A stretch of 64,000 nucleotides of DNA from Lineus longissimus (GCF_910592395.1 NC_088314.1:12710001-12774000), one strand, 5' to 3'. Counted from the stretch's first letter, positions 11,611 through 24,741 are shown. Notes: a model not told the origin generated them from the sequence alone. A program made the numbers and translations.

Positions 11611-12663
11611 ACTCAGTACTTCAGCATGCACTGATATAGCAAGAAGGTCTTTCGCATCAGCACCTCTGCGTGGTAGACGTTATAGCTTCACGTTGCCTCA
11701 TAATAACGGTACCGACACACACTTGGCCCTTGCCTTCACTTATCCATTTCAGCTGAGCGCCAGGCCCTTGGGCCTCTTGTTAGGCAAATCGAACGTGTTA
11801 GAAGGCGGACCGTGTGATACGGAAAAATATCGCATGGTTGGATCGCACGCTTGACTACGGCAAAACTTGGTTTAAAAAATGGGTTTTAACTGTTTTGGCA
11901 CGTCAGAAATTCCCATAAATGATGCTGGGTAGATGGATTTATGAATTCTCCGGGATTTTTACTTAGTTTTTGGCAACTTCGCTGTCTTTGCATGACATTA
12001 CAGACAATTTTGTACGAAGCTTCGACGGACCTTGACATGTGATAAAAGCCATCCCTATACGCCGACAGAGCACAATGCACGTACTACGTTGATGTCGTTG
12101 TTAAGTCTAACCAATTCCACTACGGCCGTCACCAACTTGACATCTTCAACCGAAGACGAATTCACACCGACCGTACCTATCATGTTTTACACCTGGGGAT
12201 TGGGTCATCGTCATTTGGCTGACAGACCAGAATTAGCAAGTGAATGTAGCTTCTGCGAAAGAGGATGCAGCTGAAAGATGCAGACCCCACCTTGGCAATA
12301 GCCCTACTAGTACTAATATTCCATCAACTCTCGTTCCAAACTAACAAAGCCATCATTAACTTAAAATCCAACGCCCTATGTTTTTTTTTAAAAACATTTC
12401 TTGTTAAACACATTCCCACAATGTACCATGACCCTAACAAATGTCGTTTCTGTCGCATACTCACACCATATTACCACCATGTCAGAAACCAAGTCTACGC
12501 ACTTCAATATGCTGTTTTTGTTGTAAATAATCTAATAATAAATGTTGACCTAAGCTTCCTAACTTTCTACATTTCAGAAACAATTTCATCTCCAGTAAAA
12601 AGCCATAAAGAGTATGTACACCAAAAATAACCCAAGACAAACCCCTTCTCTTTTCAGATCAAC
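11611..12663. other. Possible 5' region of the OB-fold gene
   Basis: No gene firmly supported. From about 12060 the + strand becomes A/C-rich, like the coding exons that follow, and an open stretch 12032-12274 is Thr/Ser-rich, but no clear donor ends it. It may be a 5' untranslated or leader exon. A good acceptor (CTCTTTTCAG) ends at 12657 just before the ATG of the next gene. Confidence 0.3.
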
Positions 12664-15009
12664 ATGGATATTGCAAAGGCAATCAAGTTTCCTCAAAACA
12701 ACATCAAGGCACCACTGAAGGCAACCGTCGTAGCAGTTGGCCCACAGAAATCATTTCAAAATACCAATGGAACAAACGTGTGGACAGCAGCCATAGCTGA
12801 CAAGACTGCAGCCATGAAGATCAATATTTATGACCAGACACATGCACAGAAATTTATACCAAACAACACGATCCTCATCACCAATTACTCCTCCAAAGGC
12901 ACACACATCACAACTAATAACAAAACGAAGATATACAAAACCAAGACAATGGTCATCTCAACCGAACTGAGAACAAGAGCCAATGACATAATTAACCCAC
13001 CTGATGCCCCACTTGTCACCATTCAACAGGCAACATCATCACCCTTGAAGACCACAGTGACAATTGAGGGAACAGTAACACAGGTAAGTCAATCTTAATT
13101 CATTTCGTACTATAGTAAACGGCTACTGTAGCAATCTAATCTAACCTACCTTTCTCAAAAATAAGCAAGTGTAAATGGTGCACCGATCTCGGCATAGTTC
13201 CCATTTGAGATATGCGCGTGTGCAAACTTTGGTACTTTTAATTAGTTTGTGGGAATGTGGAACAGCGTGTTCTTCTTGTGTGTGTAAAATATTGAAGACT
13301 GGGTCGCGTTTACTTTAAATTCCTGAGGAAATTTCTACGTGAGACGGTTGTGTGAATTAGCACGATGTGGAGATGGATTCGGAGAACCACAAACAATTCA
13401 ATTCAATTCAATTTATACCTAACAAACAATGCCTATAAGGCTGTTAAGATTACAAGAGAAAATTATGAAAGAAATATAAAAATATGACTGTCCGAGCAGC
13501 AAAAAATCCACTGTTGCTCTGTTGTGGAAAATCGGTCAATTCAAGGATGCAAATTTGCTTATTTTAATACTTTTCCCCTGTAAACTTGGGTGATCGTTGG
13601 AAAGAAACACAAACTTGCCTCATATGGCACGGTTCCACTGTGCTAATGTAAACGGGACAGATCGGCAGAAACTACCCAAGTTTGTATCCCTTTTGTGAAA
13701 GTTGCAAGTCATTTTCAGAATTTAACACACACTTTTAATTTACAGCAGAGATTTGGGAATTATGGAAATTGTACTTGCAAAAATGCAAACAACAGTACAA
13801 ATCTGCAGCATTATACTCATAAGAAAAGTTAAGAGTAGGAAGCCCTGTAATGTTCCCTATTGATAAATTCTTTAAAAAAAAATACTTTCGATGTGTCTTC
13901 CATGCCCATATCTTTTTGACAAAATTCCATTTTCAGGCAGATGCTATTCGCATGGTAAACCTACGCAATTCACCACAATCAGTCCCAATCAAAGACTTGA
14001 CCATCAAGACAAAACAGGCAGCATTCGATGCTCACTTTGGAGAGATGCCGCAACAGCAGCCACGATCCCCCAACCTGGTGATTTTGTGCGAATAACAAAT
14101 GCATATGTGGGCCGCTTCCAAAACACCACAAATCTCAGCACCACTGAATCATCTACAATCACTGTAAGTAACAGATCGAACCTCCACCTTCAGGGTTTCA
14201 TACAGAGGGGGGACATGTCCCCCCTTGCTGAGCCAGTAACAACAGTTTCCAACCTCAAACATAGGAATTTTATGCCAAGACAAGGGCATCCTGGAAACTG
14301 TAGCTCTGTAAACAATGCATTATAGTATTGTTGATGAACTAGTTCTCAAGTTAGGAAGCACAAGAGTCTGCAGATCATTTTCATCACTAAACACTCTACA
14401 ATTTGAATACCAATTTATAAAGAAACTACATTCTACAATTGATTCCAATTTTGTCAGTCAGCCTCTGATATTACCATCACTATCAATAGTAGAAGGAAAA
14501 TTACAATATTGTCATGCATTTCATAAAGAGCTGGTAATTTAAGCAGTATAAACATGACTAAATGTACTTCTTTAAGAAATGAATTGCATACATTTTAAGA
14601 GAAAACCCTGCAAATGAACTAGGCAAATATTTAAAATGTGGACAATTTGGTTAAAAATTTCCTTTCAATTGAGAACTCCACATAACAAATTCCCATTCAA
14701 ACATAACCTTCACATCTTGTATTTCAGACTCCTGAGCAACCACCAAATGACATCATAACAACCATGATTGGCATTGCAGACACAGAGATGGAACATGAAA
14801 TTACAATTCTCACAAATGACCAAGAACAAAACTGCGAGGAATTCACCACCAACTTGCCAGCACTACTACAGTTCCTCAACTCTGTCGATGACCTACCACC
14901 AATCAGCAACATCACTGACATTGAGGACAATTTGCCCATTGCACTCAATTTCTCTGCAAGCCATACCAACAACATCATTGAGTATCGGCCAGATCATACC
15001 AACATGTAA
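12664..15009 (+). CDS. OB-fold-like (RPA70-type) protein, three exons, one-base frame break in exon 2
   Basis: Exons: 12664-13083 (ATG six bases after an acceptor; donor CAG/GTAAGT), 13937-14163 (acceptor TTTTCAG, donor ACT/GTAAGT) and 14728-15009 (acceptor ATTTCAG, TAA). Exon 1 (140 codons) reads like an RPA70-type OB fold: KATVVAVGPQKSF, NVWTAAIADKT, KINIYDQ, then a Lys/Thr/Asn-rich strand. Exon 2 starts as VNLRNSPQSVPIKDL and ends PQPGDFVRITNAYVGRF, a second OB-like segment, but in a different frame. It is 227 nt long where 228 would keep frame, so one base is missing near 14040-14065. Exon 3 is acidic and ends in HTNM. RPA-like proteins bind single-stranded DNA and occur as accessory genes in some Helitrons; that origin is only a possibility here. 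It may be a pseudogene or carry a sequence error. Confidence 0.55.
13395..13480 (-). repeat. (AATTC)n-type tail of a retroposon in an intron
   Basis: An ATTCA/AATTC microsatellite (13395-13413) followed by ATACCTAACAAACAATGCC looks like the 3' tail of a LINE or SINE on the minus strand, inside the first intron of the OB-fold-like gene. No coding part is visible. Confidence 0.4.
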
Positions 15010-15040
15010 TAGTCGAGCCTACACTGTACATGTTAGCATA

Positions 15041-15233
15041 ATGCAGCCGTCAATGTGAATCCTGTACTCCCCCTCCTCAGGCACTCGACACTTAATTGGC
15101 GCATTTTTGTTCGGACACCGTGACAAACACAAAGGTATCCATTGTGTTTGTCATGGTGTCCGAACAAAAATGCGTCAATCAACTGTCATATGCCCCAGGA
15201 CAGGGAGTACAGGATTCACACTGACGGCTGCAT
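15041..15233. repeat. Inverted repeat with ~90-bp arms, 32 bp after the OB-fold gene stop
   Basis: The left arm begins ATGCAGCCGTCAATGTGAAT and the right arm ends ACTGACGGCTGCAT. The inner part (TTTGTTCGGACACCGTGAC against GTCATGGTGTCCGAACAAA) is nearly perfect, and the middle is diverged. The whole forms one long imperfect hairpin. It could be a foldback/MITE or a structured 3' end of the gene. Confidence 0.85.
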
Positions 15234-16290
15234 AAAGCAATAACCATAAAGGTTCAACTAAGAAACATGGATTTGCTCCTTACCTCCGGAATTTTCCGAT
15301 AACTTTGCAAAACATCCCCTAATGGTGGAGATTTTGGTCTTAAAATAAAGAGCAGATAACAAATATAGTCTCAATTTCTCAATACACCAAGTACTTACAG
15401 AGATATACGGCCTGAAACATAAAAAATACTGCGAATGATCTATAGCTAGGGTGGTATAGTGTCTTTCTCAGATAATAGATGGCGAGGACACTCAGCCACC
15501 TGCAATAAGCATAGTAGGTATTGTCATTATAATTAGAATCAACCTCATTCCAGGTAACAAACCCTTTTGTGGGAAAGGTAGTCAGTGTCTCTAGTCACAG
15601 ATCGTTCGTCACCCAGTATTTTCTTTTGTGGTACTGCTTGCCTTTCAGGGCCTATATTGGTCGTCGCGAGAGCAGACCCTTATTGTCAGGTTCTGTCATT
15701 ATGTTTGTGGCAGCATGTGCCTAGCAACCATGCCTAGCAACGGGCATTTTACACTAAAAAATATCTTTAAAATCATTTTTTTTAAAATTTGGTTCCGAGG
15801 AATTGTTTGCAGTACATTCAGCCTCTTTGTCACCAATTTTGAGACAAATCGGAGTAAAAGTGTAGACGCTGAATCGATTTGTTTCAGGTCCGTTTAGCTA
15901 AATGGCGAGATTGACTATGAATGAAGATAGTTTTAGCCCTAGGATGCTCGGCAGTTGTTGAATTGAAATGCGAATTGCGTTGCCAGTATTTGTCCTATCG
16001 TAATAAAACTTAAGTTTTCATTAAAGTTCGTTATCTTGTTCATTAAGTCCTTCGTCTCATGTAAAATGCGAAATGAATAAAACAAGCCTATCGGCGTCTG
16101 ATTCACAATGTGGTTTGTGAGGAGTGTCATAGTCGTCAACAGTGTAGCTTACGTATTTCGAAGACCAGTGGAATTGGCGGCGTCAAATTATTAGTGAAAT
16201 TTATAATTTACAAATTACAAATCGTTTATTGAAACCGTGTAAAAAGTTACATTTTACATAAGATGAAAGTACAATGACCATAAGCATGAT
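15234..16290. other. Noncoding, no feature recognised
   Basis: AT-rich sequence with no supported ORF on either strand and no strong repeat seen by eye. Confidence 0.4.
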
Positions 16291-16905
16291 GAACTAAATA
16301 ACTGGTGTGACATTGTTGTGGATTTGGTGGTGTGCAGCTGGAGGAGTGGACAATGTCACAACCAGGGTTCCTACATTATGTACAGTGGAACCTCCGTTAG
16401 TAGACACCTCTCTATTAAAGACAACCTTTCCAATAAGGACACTGGTTTTGGTCCCAAATTGGTTGTTTCCATTCAATTTTGACTTCTCTAATCAGTCTTT
16501 GGGTGTTCCGAATGCTTGACACATTTCGAACATGTTTTGGTTGGAAACAACCCTACAGTCTTGCACTTATGGCTGAATGAATGACAGTGCATTTTCGTGT
16601 AAGCTCGGTGACGAAATGCTGCGACACTATTCGTCACCAACATGCTTGATGGGTGGTGCCATCTGCACAAAGGACGATGAATTAAATAACTGATGTGACA
16701 TTGTCGCTGCATTTGCAGGTGTCCACATCGAGGAGTAGATGATGTCACTACATGTACCAGGGTTTGTACTTTCATATACAGTGGACCTACTTTTTGTGGA
16801 CACCTTTCTATTTAGGACAACCTCTTTAATAAGGACAGTAGTTTTTGGTTCCAAATTGGTTGTTTCCATTCAACTCGACTTCTCAGTTTAGGACACCTCT
16901 CTGTT
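16291..16905. repeat. Two diverged copies of a pogo-like one-ended repeat
   Basis: Segments ~16300-16500 and ~16685-16900 match each other. Shared features are AATAACTG(G/A)TGTGACATTGT, a CAGGGTT(C/T) stretch, TACAGTGGA(A)CCT, a GTAGACACC or GTGGACACC segment, and CCAAATTGGTTGTTTCCATTCAA. The TACAGTGGAACC motif is also the terminus of the element at 42721-43739, so these look like related terminal fragments in tandem. Confidence 0.6.
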
Positions 16906-17553
16906 AAAACAGCACTTTTCAGTCCCTGGGGCATTTCTGGAAATTTCATGCTATAGAGCAATTGGTTCAGCTAAGTGACAAGAACAGTACTATAAGACGG
17001 TTTTAAAAAGTTGAAAATTATTTATTTAAATGACATATGAATGGTTCAGCAGTAATTGGCAGTGTGCATTATGTAATGAAATATGATTTACATAATATAA
17101 CATTTTTGTGACAAATAGTACAGATGATGGATAAATCGATACAGTGGATAGCTGTTAGAATATGCAATACATGCAATAGCATTTGTTTTTATTGAGATTT
17201 TGCGAGAACCAAGTGGTATTTTGACAAGATAATAGAAAGCCAATAACACTACAAGAACATGACTTCAATACATTGACATTGTAGTACTTGGTATACTAAA
17301 AATATTCAAAGATGGGTATCTTGAGTTAAAGTACAAGATGTATGAATGAAGGAGGCACTCTGGTAAGAAATGGTGTCGCTAATGAAAGATTAGAATTAAG
17401 ACATATCTCTGTATTTCATGTGGTGTACTGACAAATGGTGCAGTTTGTTAGCAATTTTGTACATAGTTGGTGTGTCATGTTTATTCATACATCTTGCTAT
17501 ATAAAAGCGAGTGAGAGAGGCATTGTGACATTAGAGTGTTGTATATCTATAGA

Positions 17554-17749
17554 ATATGTGACCCGTCACAGCAAAACCAGGTACATGTCGCACAGAAGAT
17601 GAGCCTAAATGACACCAGGAGATAATGGAAGAAATTGATGTGCTCATATTTTACAAAAGGCAGACAATAGATAAATGAACAAACAGTCCGTCTCAACCTG
17701 CCAAGCTCAGAGCGACATGCGCCTGGTTTTGCTGTGACGGGTCACATAT
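17554..17749. mobile_element. MITE with 38-bp terminal inverted repeats
   Basis: Arms 17554-17591 and 17712-17749 are inverted copies (ATATGTGACCCGTCACAGC...), with mismatches only near GTACATG/GCGCATG. The inner ~120 bp carry no ORF. The terminal TGTGACCCGTCAC is itself a short palindrome. Confidence 0.85.
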
Positions 17750-18064
17750 ACAAAGTTTACATAAAACAAGATTTGTATGTTTATTTAGGAGGAGTACAAA
17801 AGTTGTATATAAAATGCCGACTTCATAATGATTTATAGGACACAAAATTTGACATGACAGCATTTTATAAAATATGAATAATCTATAATGAGAATAGTTT
17901 TGTAGCACCAATGATTTGAAAATACTGAATTTATTTATTGCATGAAAAGAACACAAAAAACAGGACGATTACATGATTGTCACATGCTTGTCACATGCGT
18001 GAAATATATTGTCATGGATGGGCATTGGGAACAAAAAGAATTGCTGTTATCAGCTGCATTGGTA

Positions 18065-18505
18065 GCGATTGCTTTAGCTGATTTTCAGAAACTGACAGGA
18101 ATGAGAATGTTGATATAGTGTTGAAAAAATATTTTTATAACATACATTGCATTCAAATAACACTAAGAAGTAGACGAGTACTAATTTCGCACACTTGAAA
18201 ATATATGGACATTGACTGTCACTGGTAGTGGTAGTAGAGTAATTACATGCCATCAGCAGCACTAATTCAGACAGTTTTCGCTGTGCTTCAGTAACTGACT
18301 GGAATGACTAAGTTTGATTGTGCTGAAATGATACATAATAACGTACATTGCATAAACAAAATGATTACAAGATTTGTACTGTCTTGAAATATATGGACAG
18401 GGACAGTCACTGGAAGTTTGACATGCCATCAGTTGCACTGCTCCCGACAGTTTTCACTGTGCTTCAGTAACTGACTGGAATGACTAAGTTTGATTGTTCT
18501 GTATT
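18065..18505. repeat. Tandem duplication of a ~195-bp unit, about 2.3 copies
   Basis: Repeated landmarks: ACTGACTGGAATGACTAAG (twice) with a diverged third (ACTGACAGGAATGAGAATG); AATATATGGACA...GTCACTGG (twice); and ACATGCCATCAG (twice), at matching offsets. Confidence 0.65.
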
Positions 18506-20784
18506 TGCCTCCATTTGGATTTTGTGAACAAAAGTTACTAACCTTGTGTAATTGAAGTGTCGAATTCGCCTTGGTCGAAATGATAATACAGTAAATAAAT
18601 CTATTGAATGTTGCTGAAAAGAAAACATTTACTACGTTAGAAGCCATGTACATGATAACACCACCACCACCATTATCAATATCATCACAAGTCAACTGGG
18701 GAATATGTGTGATATTTGTTCAAAACTTGCGTATATGGTATTTGCAGGTCTATTGTATTGTAACATATTTTTCACTTTCAAAATTAACTTTTTTACTAGA
18801 AATTATGAATCAATACTAACCGTAAGAAGCGTATGAAATTACAGAAGGCCTTCGTCGAAAAATGTAATGTACTTGTACTCATTCGTGTCATTAAACCTGA
18901 AAGCAGCACAGCATAACAGTGAAATTACCGTGACATCAATGGATGTCAAACTAACGTAGTGACGTAAATTTGAATTCGAAGTGCACAATTTCACAATTAA
19001 GGTTTTGAACACATTGAGAACTGAAAAACTTCATACAAATGCTTTCACACCAATGATATGATTGTGGCGCTCCTGATGAGGTATCGCCCTCTGCTAAGCA
19101 GCTTTGGTCGTAACTAGGGTAAATGTTTTTTTCAAGTGATATGAGCGATGCAATACCTTAGTTACCACCAGCGCCACGTAGCAGTCAATGAAGTTGTGCT
19201 GGTACCCCATTAACGTCATGCTTCAAATTTGAAGAAATTAATATTACCTTCATTAAGTACGTAATTTACACCAGGCCTTTGTCGAAAATGTAGATCTCGA
19301 AGTCTAACTGTATTAATGAAAGAAAACATCAATGTGACAATATGGTCTACTATTTATGAGGGGGAGAACGGGTATTTTCGGGACACTGGGATGGGCCGAA
19401 AATAACTGTCGGGATTCGGGATAGACACCCTTATTTTAGCGGGATTCGAGACAAGCCGTGTTTTGCGTCACGATTCAGCTAAAATTGCATATTGGGAAAC
19501 GGGATAAGCCTTTTTCCTAACGGGACGTCGAGACAGTTACCCCCCCCCCCCTTCCCCGTTCCCACCCTCATGACATGTAGCATTGATTGATTGTATTGTA
19601 GGCCTATTGTTACTCACAATCTATTTTTTTGTAATTGATACTGGTAGTGGTAGTATCAATGTGAAATATGCCACACGTTGGGAGCATGCAAGGCCTAGTA
19701 CAATACACCATCATCACAATCAAATATTTCAATAATACACTGTCAACGAGAGTGAATGTTCAACCATCAATCACGTGCATTGTAGTGTAGCCTACATCCC
19801 CCATGACGGCTTGCGCCCCGCTGACACGACGAGCACATGGCTGAGCCAATCCATCGCCTATACACTACTTTACAAAAATCGACACCTACTGAAACTTTCA
19901 CTAATTATTCTCGGAAATGTACTTTATCGTTACATCAATAAATGCACATTCGAATTTCAAAACTACCACTTATTTTTGCCGTGAAACTGACCTGAGTTAT
20001 CGAAACACCGTCACTACGAAAAGAGGAAGAAGCAGGTCCGCATTTATCGAAATATTGCTAAATATAATTGTCAAAATGTCGACCAAATTACCAATTAAAT
20101 CACAATAAACTTATCAAATGTTCACTCATGCCTTTGGGTGAAAAAATACTGATTTTTCAATCATTCTCAATTTTACAAATCACCAATCACAAAAAGAAAT
20201 AATGATGCAATTACCCAAAATAGATGAGATTTGACCACTGGTATAATTCCGCCATCTTGGATATCGGCATCGTCACCACCACTTCAAATTCTAAAGTCTT
20301 ATTCAGGCCTAATGTGTCACCTGCTGTGGTAAAATGGCTTGTTTTATCAATAAATAACAAAATATGATCTTTGTAAATAAAATCGGAGATCTTCTGGTGT
20401 GTTTTTATGTGAATTTATTACGAACTATCAATGCAGCGCAGGGCAGCCATCGTGTTCTCATGCGTAGTGGCGATGCGATAGCCATCCGCGGCACTGCTTT
20501 TCAAGATGGTGGCAATTGCCCAGTGCTAGAGGCGTTGTAAGGAAAATTGAGAACAGGCCCCTAATGAATGAACTCTCAACGATATCGATATATTTTCGTA
20601 ATTCCAGCACAACTGTTCAACAATGAACGTCCACCGACAATCCCACTTAACGAATATTAATATCAATTCATATCATGTATCTTAAAACGCTTTTATTTCA
20701 TTTTAAAAAGAGTTATCGAGTGAACGATGACCTCCTACCGTACCCTCGAAATAAACAGCCAAAATGACCACAAAAACACCTTTT
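18506..20784. other. Noncoding stretch
   Basis: No supported gene. It contains a GGGATTCGGGATAGAC-type low-complexity stretch (about 19360-19520), a poly-C run near 19541-19551, and AT-rich sequence. Scattered short ORFs have no recognisable content. Confidence 0.4.
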
Positions 20785-22482
20785 TGGCTCACCGTAAGGG
20801 GAGTCTATACGATAGCGCTGTGTCCGTCGTCGTCGTCGTCGTCGTATCCTAACAGTGGCACGTTTCTTAACTGCTAGGGCTATGAACTTGAAACTTTGTA
20901 CACAGAATGCCCTAGGTCAGCTGACCTCTGACACTGATTTTCGGTCCGATCTGATTCTCTGTTTGGCCACCAGGGGGCCAAATGTCGATATCTAAAAAGT
21001 GTGATATCTCGCTTATTAGTGACTTGTTTTCGATAAAACTTTTGTTGTAGGTACTCATAGCAAATATACATTTTATATTATACGGGTTTTTAATTTGACC
21101 TTGTTTTCAAGGTCGCAGAGGTCATATGGCGTAAATTGGCCATTAGAGTGTAAACTATGGCACGTTTCTTAACCACTAAAGCTATGAACTTGAAACTTGG
21201 TACATATAACCCCCTATATCACATAGCCTCTGGTGCTGAATTTTGGTTCGATCTGATTCCTAACTTTGCCACCAGGGGGCCAAAAGTGGAAATCTAAAAA
21301 GTGTGATATCTCGCTTATAAGTGACTTGTTTTCGATAAAACTTTTGTTGTAGGTACTCATAGCAAATATACATTTTATATTATACGGGTTTTCAATTTGA
21401 CCTACTTTTCAAGGTCACAGAGGTCATATGGCGTAAATTGGCCATTAGAGTGTAAACTATGGCACGTTTCTTAACCACTAAAGCTATGAACTTGAAACTT
21501 GGTACATATAACCCCCTATATCACATAGCCTCTGGCGCTGAATTTTGGTTCGATCTGATTCCTAACTTTGCCACCAGGGGGCCAAAAGTGGAAATCTAAA
21601 AAGTGTGATATCTCGCTTATAAGTGACTTGTTTTCGATAAAATTCTTATGGTAGGTACTGTTTGGAAGAATACATCACATATTTTACGGGTTTTCAATTT
21701 GACCTACTTTTCAAGGTCACAGAAGTCATATGGCGTAAATTGGCTGTTAGAGTGTAAACTATGGCACGTTTCTTAACCAGTAAAGCTATGAACTTGAAAC
21801 TTGGTGCATATAACCCCCTACATCAGATAACGTCTGATGTTGAATTTTGGCCTGATCTGATTCTTTATTCGGCCACCAGGGGGCCATAACGGAAAAAGGA
21901 AGAAGTGCAATATCTTGCCTATTTGAGTGAATTGTTTTCGATAAAATTTTATGGCAGGGACTCCTAGCAAGGATACATCACATTTTCTATGATTTTTGGA
22001 TTTGACCTCCTTTTCTAGGTCACAGAGGTCAAATGGCGTAAATTGACCGTTCGAGTGTAACTATGGCACGTTTCTTAACTGCTAAAGCTATGAACTTGAA
22101 AGTTGGTACATGTAACCCCCTACATCAGATAATCTCTGACACCGAATTTTGGCCTGATCTGATTCTTGATTTGGCCACCAGGGGGTCAAAACTGAAAAAG
22201 TAGGACGTGCAATATCTCGCTTATTAATGACTTTTTTTCGATGAATTTTTTATTGCAGGGACTCTTAGCAATCACACGATATTGATCTTGTTGATGTCAT
22301 AGACAATTATTGGTTGGATCATAAACTTATATATACTGCCCTGTCTTATTACTTGACATCAATACACATCTAAAAAAAGTCTTCATGCCTGATTGTGTTC
22401 ACCATATTCACCTCTAAACTAAGCATGATCCTGCCTAATAAAAGATGTATACGGTGAGCACAATGGCCCCTGGCCGTTTCAT
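20785..22482 (+). mobile_element. 302-bp-repeat element, copy 1 (Helentron-like non-autonomous candidate)
   Basis: It starts TGGCTCACCGTA after a T run, followed by a (CGT)n stretch (20826-20846). The array is in five units, each opening GGCACGTTTCTTAAC at 20857, 21159, 21461, 21763 and 22065, an exact 302-bp period. A unique 3' part (TTGGTTGGATCATAAAC...) leads to ACGGTGAGCACAATGGCC and a short hairpin ending TTTCAT at 22482. The subterminal GCTCACCGTA at the 5' end and ACGGTGAGC at the 3' end are inverted. Each unit holds a CCACCAGGGGGC core and AAGGTCACAGAGGTCA. No coding capacity. Structure matches HINE/pearl-type Helentron derivatives; classification is inference. Confidence 0.75.
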
Positions 22483-22995
22483 TAGAAAAAAACAGCGATT
22501 TTTACGAAATAAATGTCATCAGAGACGAAACTAGACACTAATTTAGCTAGGTATGCACAGTAATAGTACCTGAAGTGATCGATTTCAAGGAGAAAATACA
22601 CTGAAAACAACTTTTCAGGAACAGAAATAAGATCACATTGTGAATAATTATTAATTGGGAGCTCAAAATTGATGAGCGTGTATACGTAGCATGCAGGAAT
22701 GTTGTGCTCAGGCCAGCGAGCAGTATGGTGAGTTTCTTCACAAAGCTACGTGTCTTTATCGATGATGTATGAAGAAACTACGAAGACCCAATGTAAGCAG
22801 TAATCTAATCTGTAATACTCTCAAATTTCAACGAAATCAATCAAGTATTTGCCGAGAAATTAGAAATTACGCACAACTTTACAGGATCGCGTCAGCCATA
22901 ATAATGACATTAATGTACATGCAAATGAGGACTGTCACTTGCTCGTCAATACCGAGCAGCTAATCACGTGGGCATAATTATGATAATAAGGTACA
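22483..22995. other. Noncoding, no feature recognised
   Basis: AT-rich sequence between the repeat element and the LINE tail; no supported ORF. Confidence 0.35.
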
Positions 22996-24061
22996 GCGGT
23001 GGAAAAATTCAAATTCAAATTCTTTATTACTCTAAAACGCTAAATAGTCTGGTTCTCTGACCTCGATCTCCGGGCTTTTGGTAGGGTTTAGGAACGGGTC
23101 AGGTAACAACAACCGTCTACAAATAACACGGCAGAAAAGAGGAGTGTTATTTTTAGATTCAGCCATTGTTGTAATTTCCCGAGCCAATTATCGTTTTACG
23201 GTCGAATTGAGCGCTGTATCTGTCCTAGGATTATGCACTATTATTGAACACATCATTCTACACTGTAGAAATACCGGAATTACTCTTAAAATGCGCGATT
23301 ACGGTTATTTTATGTTTCAGACAAAGGGGTTTCCCCATATAATGACGTCACTTTTAGCGATATTGTCATTTTCGCAAAAGTACGATTTGGGACGCTAAAC
23401 TTGTTCTATTTATAGATTTTTGTTATTGCCTGACCTACGACAGCGAGAGTGAGGTCAGGAGCCCAGACTATAAAACGCCCACTAGGGGCCAACGGTTACA
23501 TAAAATAATTACAAAATATACAATATAAAGTTACAGGGTATACAAAATAAGATCACAAATATTTAAAGACAAAAACATAATAATGGAAATCAGGACAATA
23601 TAGAGTTACGCAGTTTAAAGAACTCGTTGATAATCGCAGCAGAGGGAGGTGAAGGATTTTTCAGAAAAATTGTAGTCAGATCCGACAGAGACAGAAAATG
23701 GAGATCACTTCTATTACAACTGCAATGAGTTTTGCTGTTTTGACGCATATTTAGGGCACACCGCAAGGAAGTGAAAATCATCCTCAACCTCCCCTGACTT
23801 GCAAACCTCACACTTTCTTAGACTACAGTGTCCCCCAGTTTTGATTCTTAGACAATGGGCTTCCAGCATTAATTTTGTGATACAAGCCCTGTGTTTCACT
23901 GATTTAATATCATTTAAATATGTTTGAAGTTCAAATGAAAACATAAGATTACTATACATCGAGTTTTTTATTTGTTGCGATTTCACCAAAAATTTCATGT
24001 TGACAAATATCTCTAATCGTTTACTGGGCATTAGAGTATAATATTTTCCAGTTATCCACAT
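22996..24061 (-). pseudogene. Non-LTR retrotransposon 3' end: RT C-terminal tail and 3' UTR
   Basis: Minus-strand translation of 23714-24061 has the typical C-terminal zinc-knuckle tail of LINE polyproteins: LRIKTGGHC, KCEVCKSGEVEDDFHFLAVCPKY. The continuation (FLSLSDLTTIFL...INEFFKLRNSILS, 23590-23700) is in another frame, so there is a frame break near 23730-23760. Downstream on this strand lies a 3' UTR ending in an ATTCAA repeat at about 22996-23012. Within the UTR, GGTTCTCTGACCTC near 23049 and GAGGTCAGGAGCCCAGACT near 23451 are inverted copies that bracket ~390 bp, perhaps a separate insertion. The endonuclease and RT core are absent. Confidence 0.65.
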
Positions 24062-24430
24062 TAATATTCATTTGATCAAGCCATAGGTACCCCAACCCGG
24101 AGGAATTAAGAACAACATTTCCAAACTTTGGGGACGTTCTGGCATCAACGCGACGACCCATATTCGCCTATAGGCTTGTATCTGAAAGTACTTGGTGTAT
24201 TTGAGCAATTGAAGCGGTATTCATTAGAGAAGATTGCATTCCTTATTTTAAGACCAAACTCGTGACAGTAAATCAATTATGTAGCAATGTTATCGGCAAA
24301 TTTCATGGACAAAGTGCCAATTCCCATGTTTCTGAGTTGAACCTTTATGGTTATTCCTTTATGATGTTAACCCTACCCAAAACTTTTAAGCCTTTCCATC
24401 TTTTTGAGTTTGAAATATTGTATTCTTGTA

Positions 24431-24741
24431 AGAGAAAGAACAGGGTGGATAGAGACAAAGTTTCCAAGGTCTTTGGATGCGGCTCCTAGGCCTGGGAAGG
24501 GCCTGAATACCAACCCAAGTCGAATTTTCATGAAACATGAAACTGTGATTATTTTTTTTTTTGTTATTGATTTTATTCAGTTTTATTTTTAATTTTTATC
24601 GTAATTTCTAATTTTCCTTTTGGAAAATTTGCTTTAGGCCTAGGTTTCTCCAAATCAAAACAGACTTTATGTACCTCGATTGAGGTCTAGAGGTGCATCA
24701 TTGTCTACCTCGAAATTGAGATTGTCAAATTCGAAGTTTGA
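24431..24741. repeat. Direct repeat copy A (~310 bp)
   Basis: Matches 25084-25395 almost base for base from GAAAGAACAGGGTGGATAGA to GAAATTGAGATTGTCAAATT, about 650 bp apart. No ORF. Probably two copies of one short interspersed element, or a segmental duplication. Confidence 0.85.

Noticed and set aside
16488-16869. Minus-strand ORFs of 80-95 codons near 16.5 kb
   Set aside because: They lie in the duplicated pogo-like repeat and differ in frame between its two copies.
20857-22360. Tandem arrays as a CRISPR array
   Set aside because: Units are 302 bp and contiguous, without short repeats separated by unique spacers, and the sequence is animal-like.
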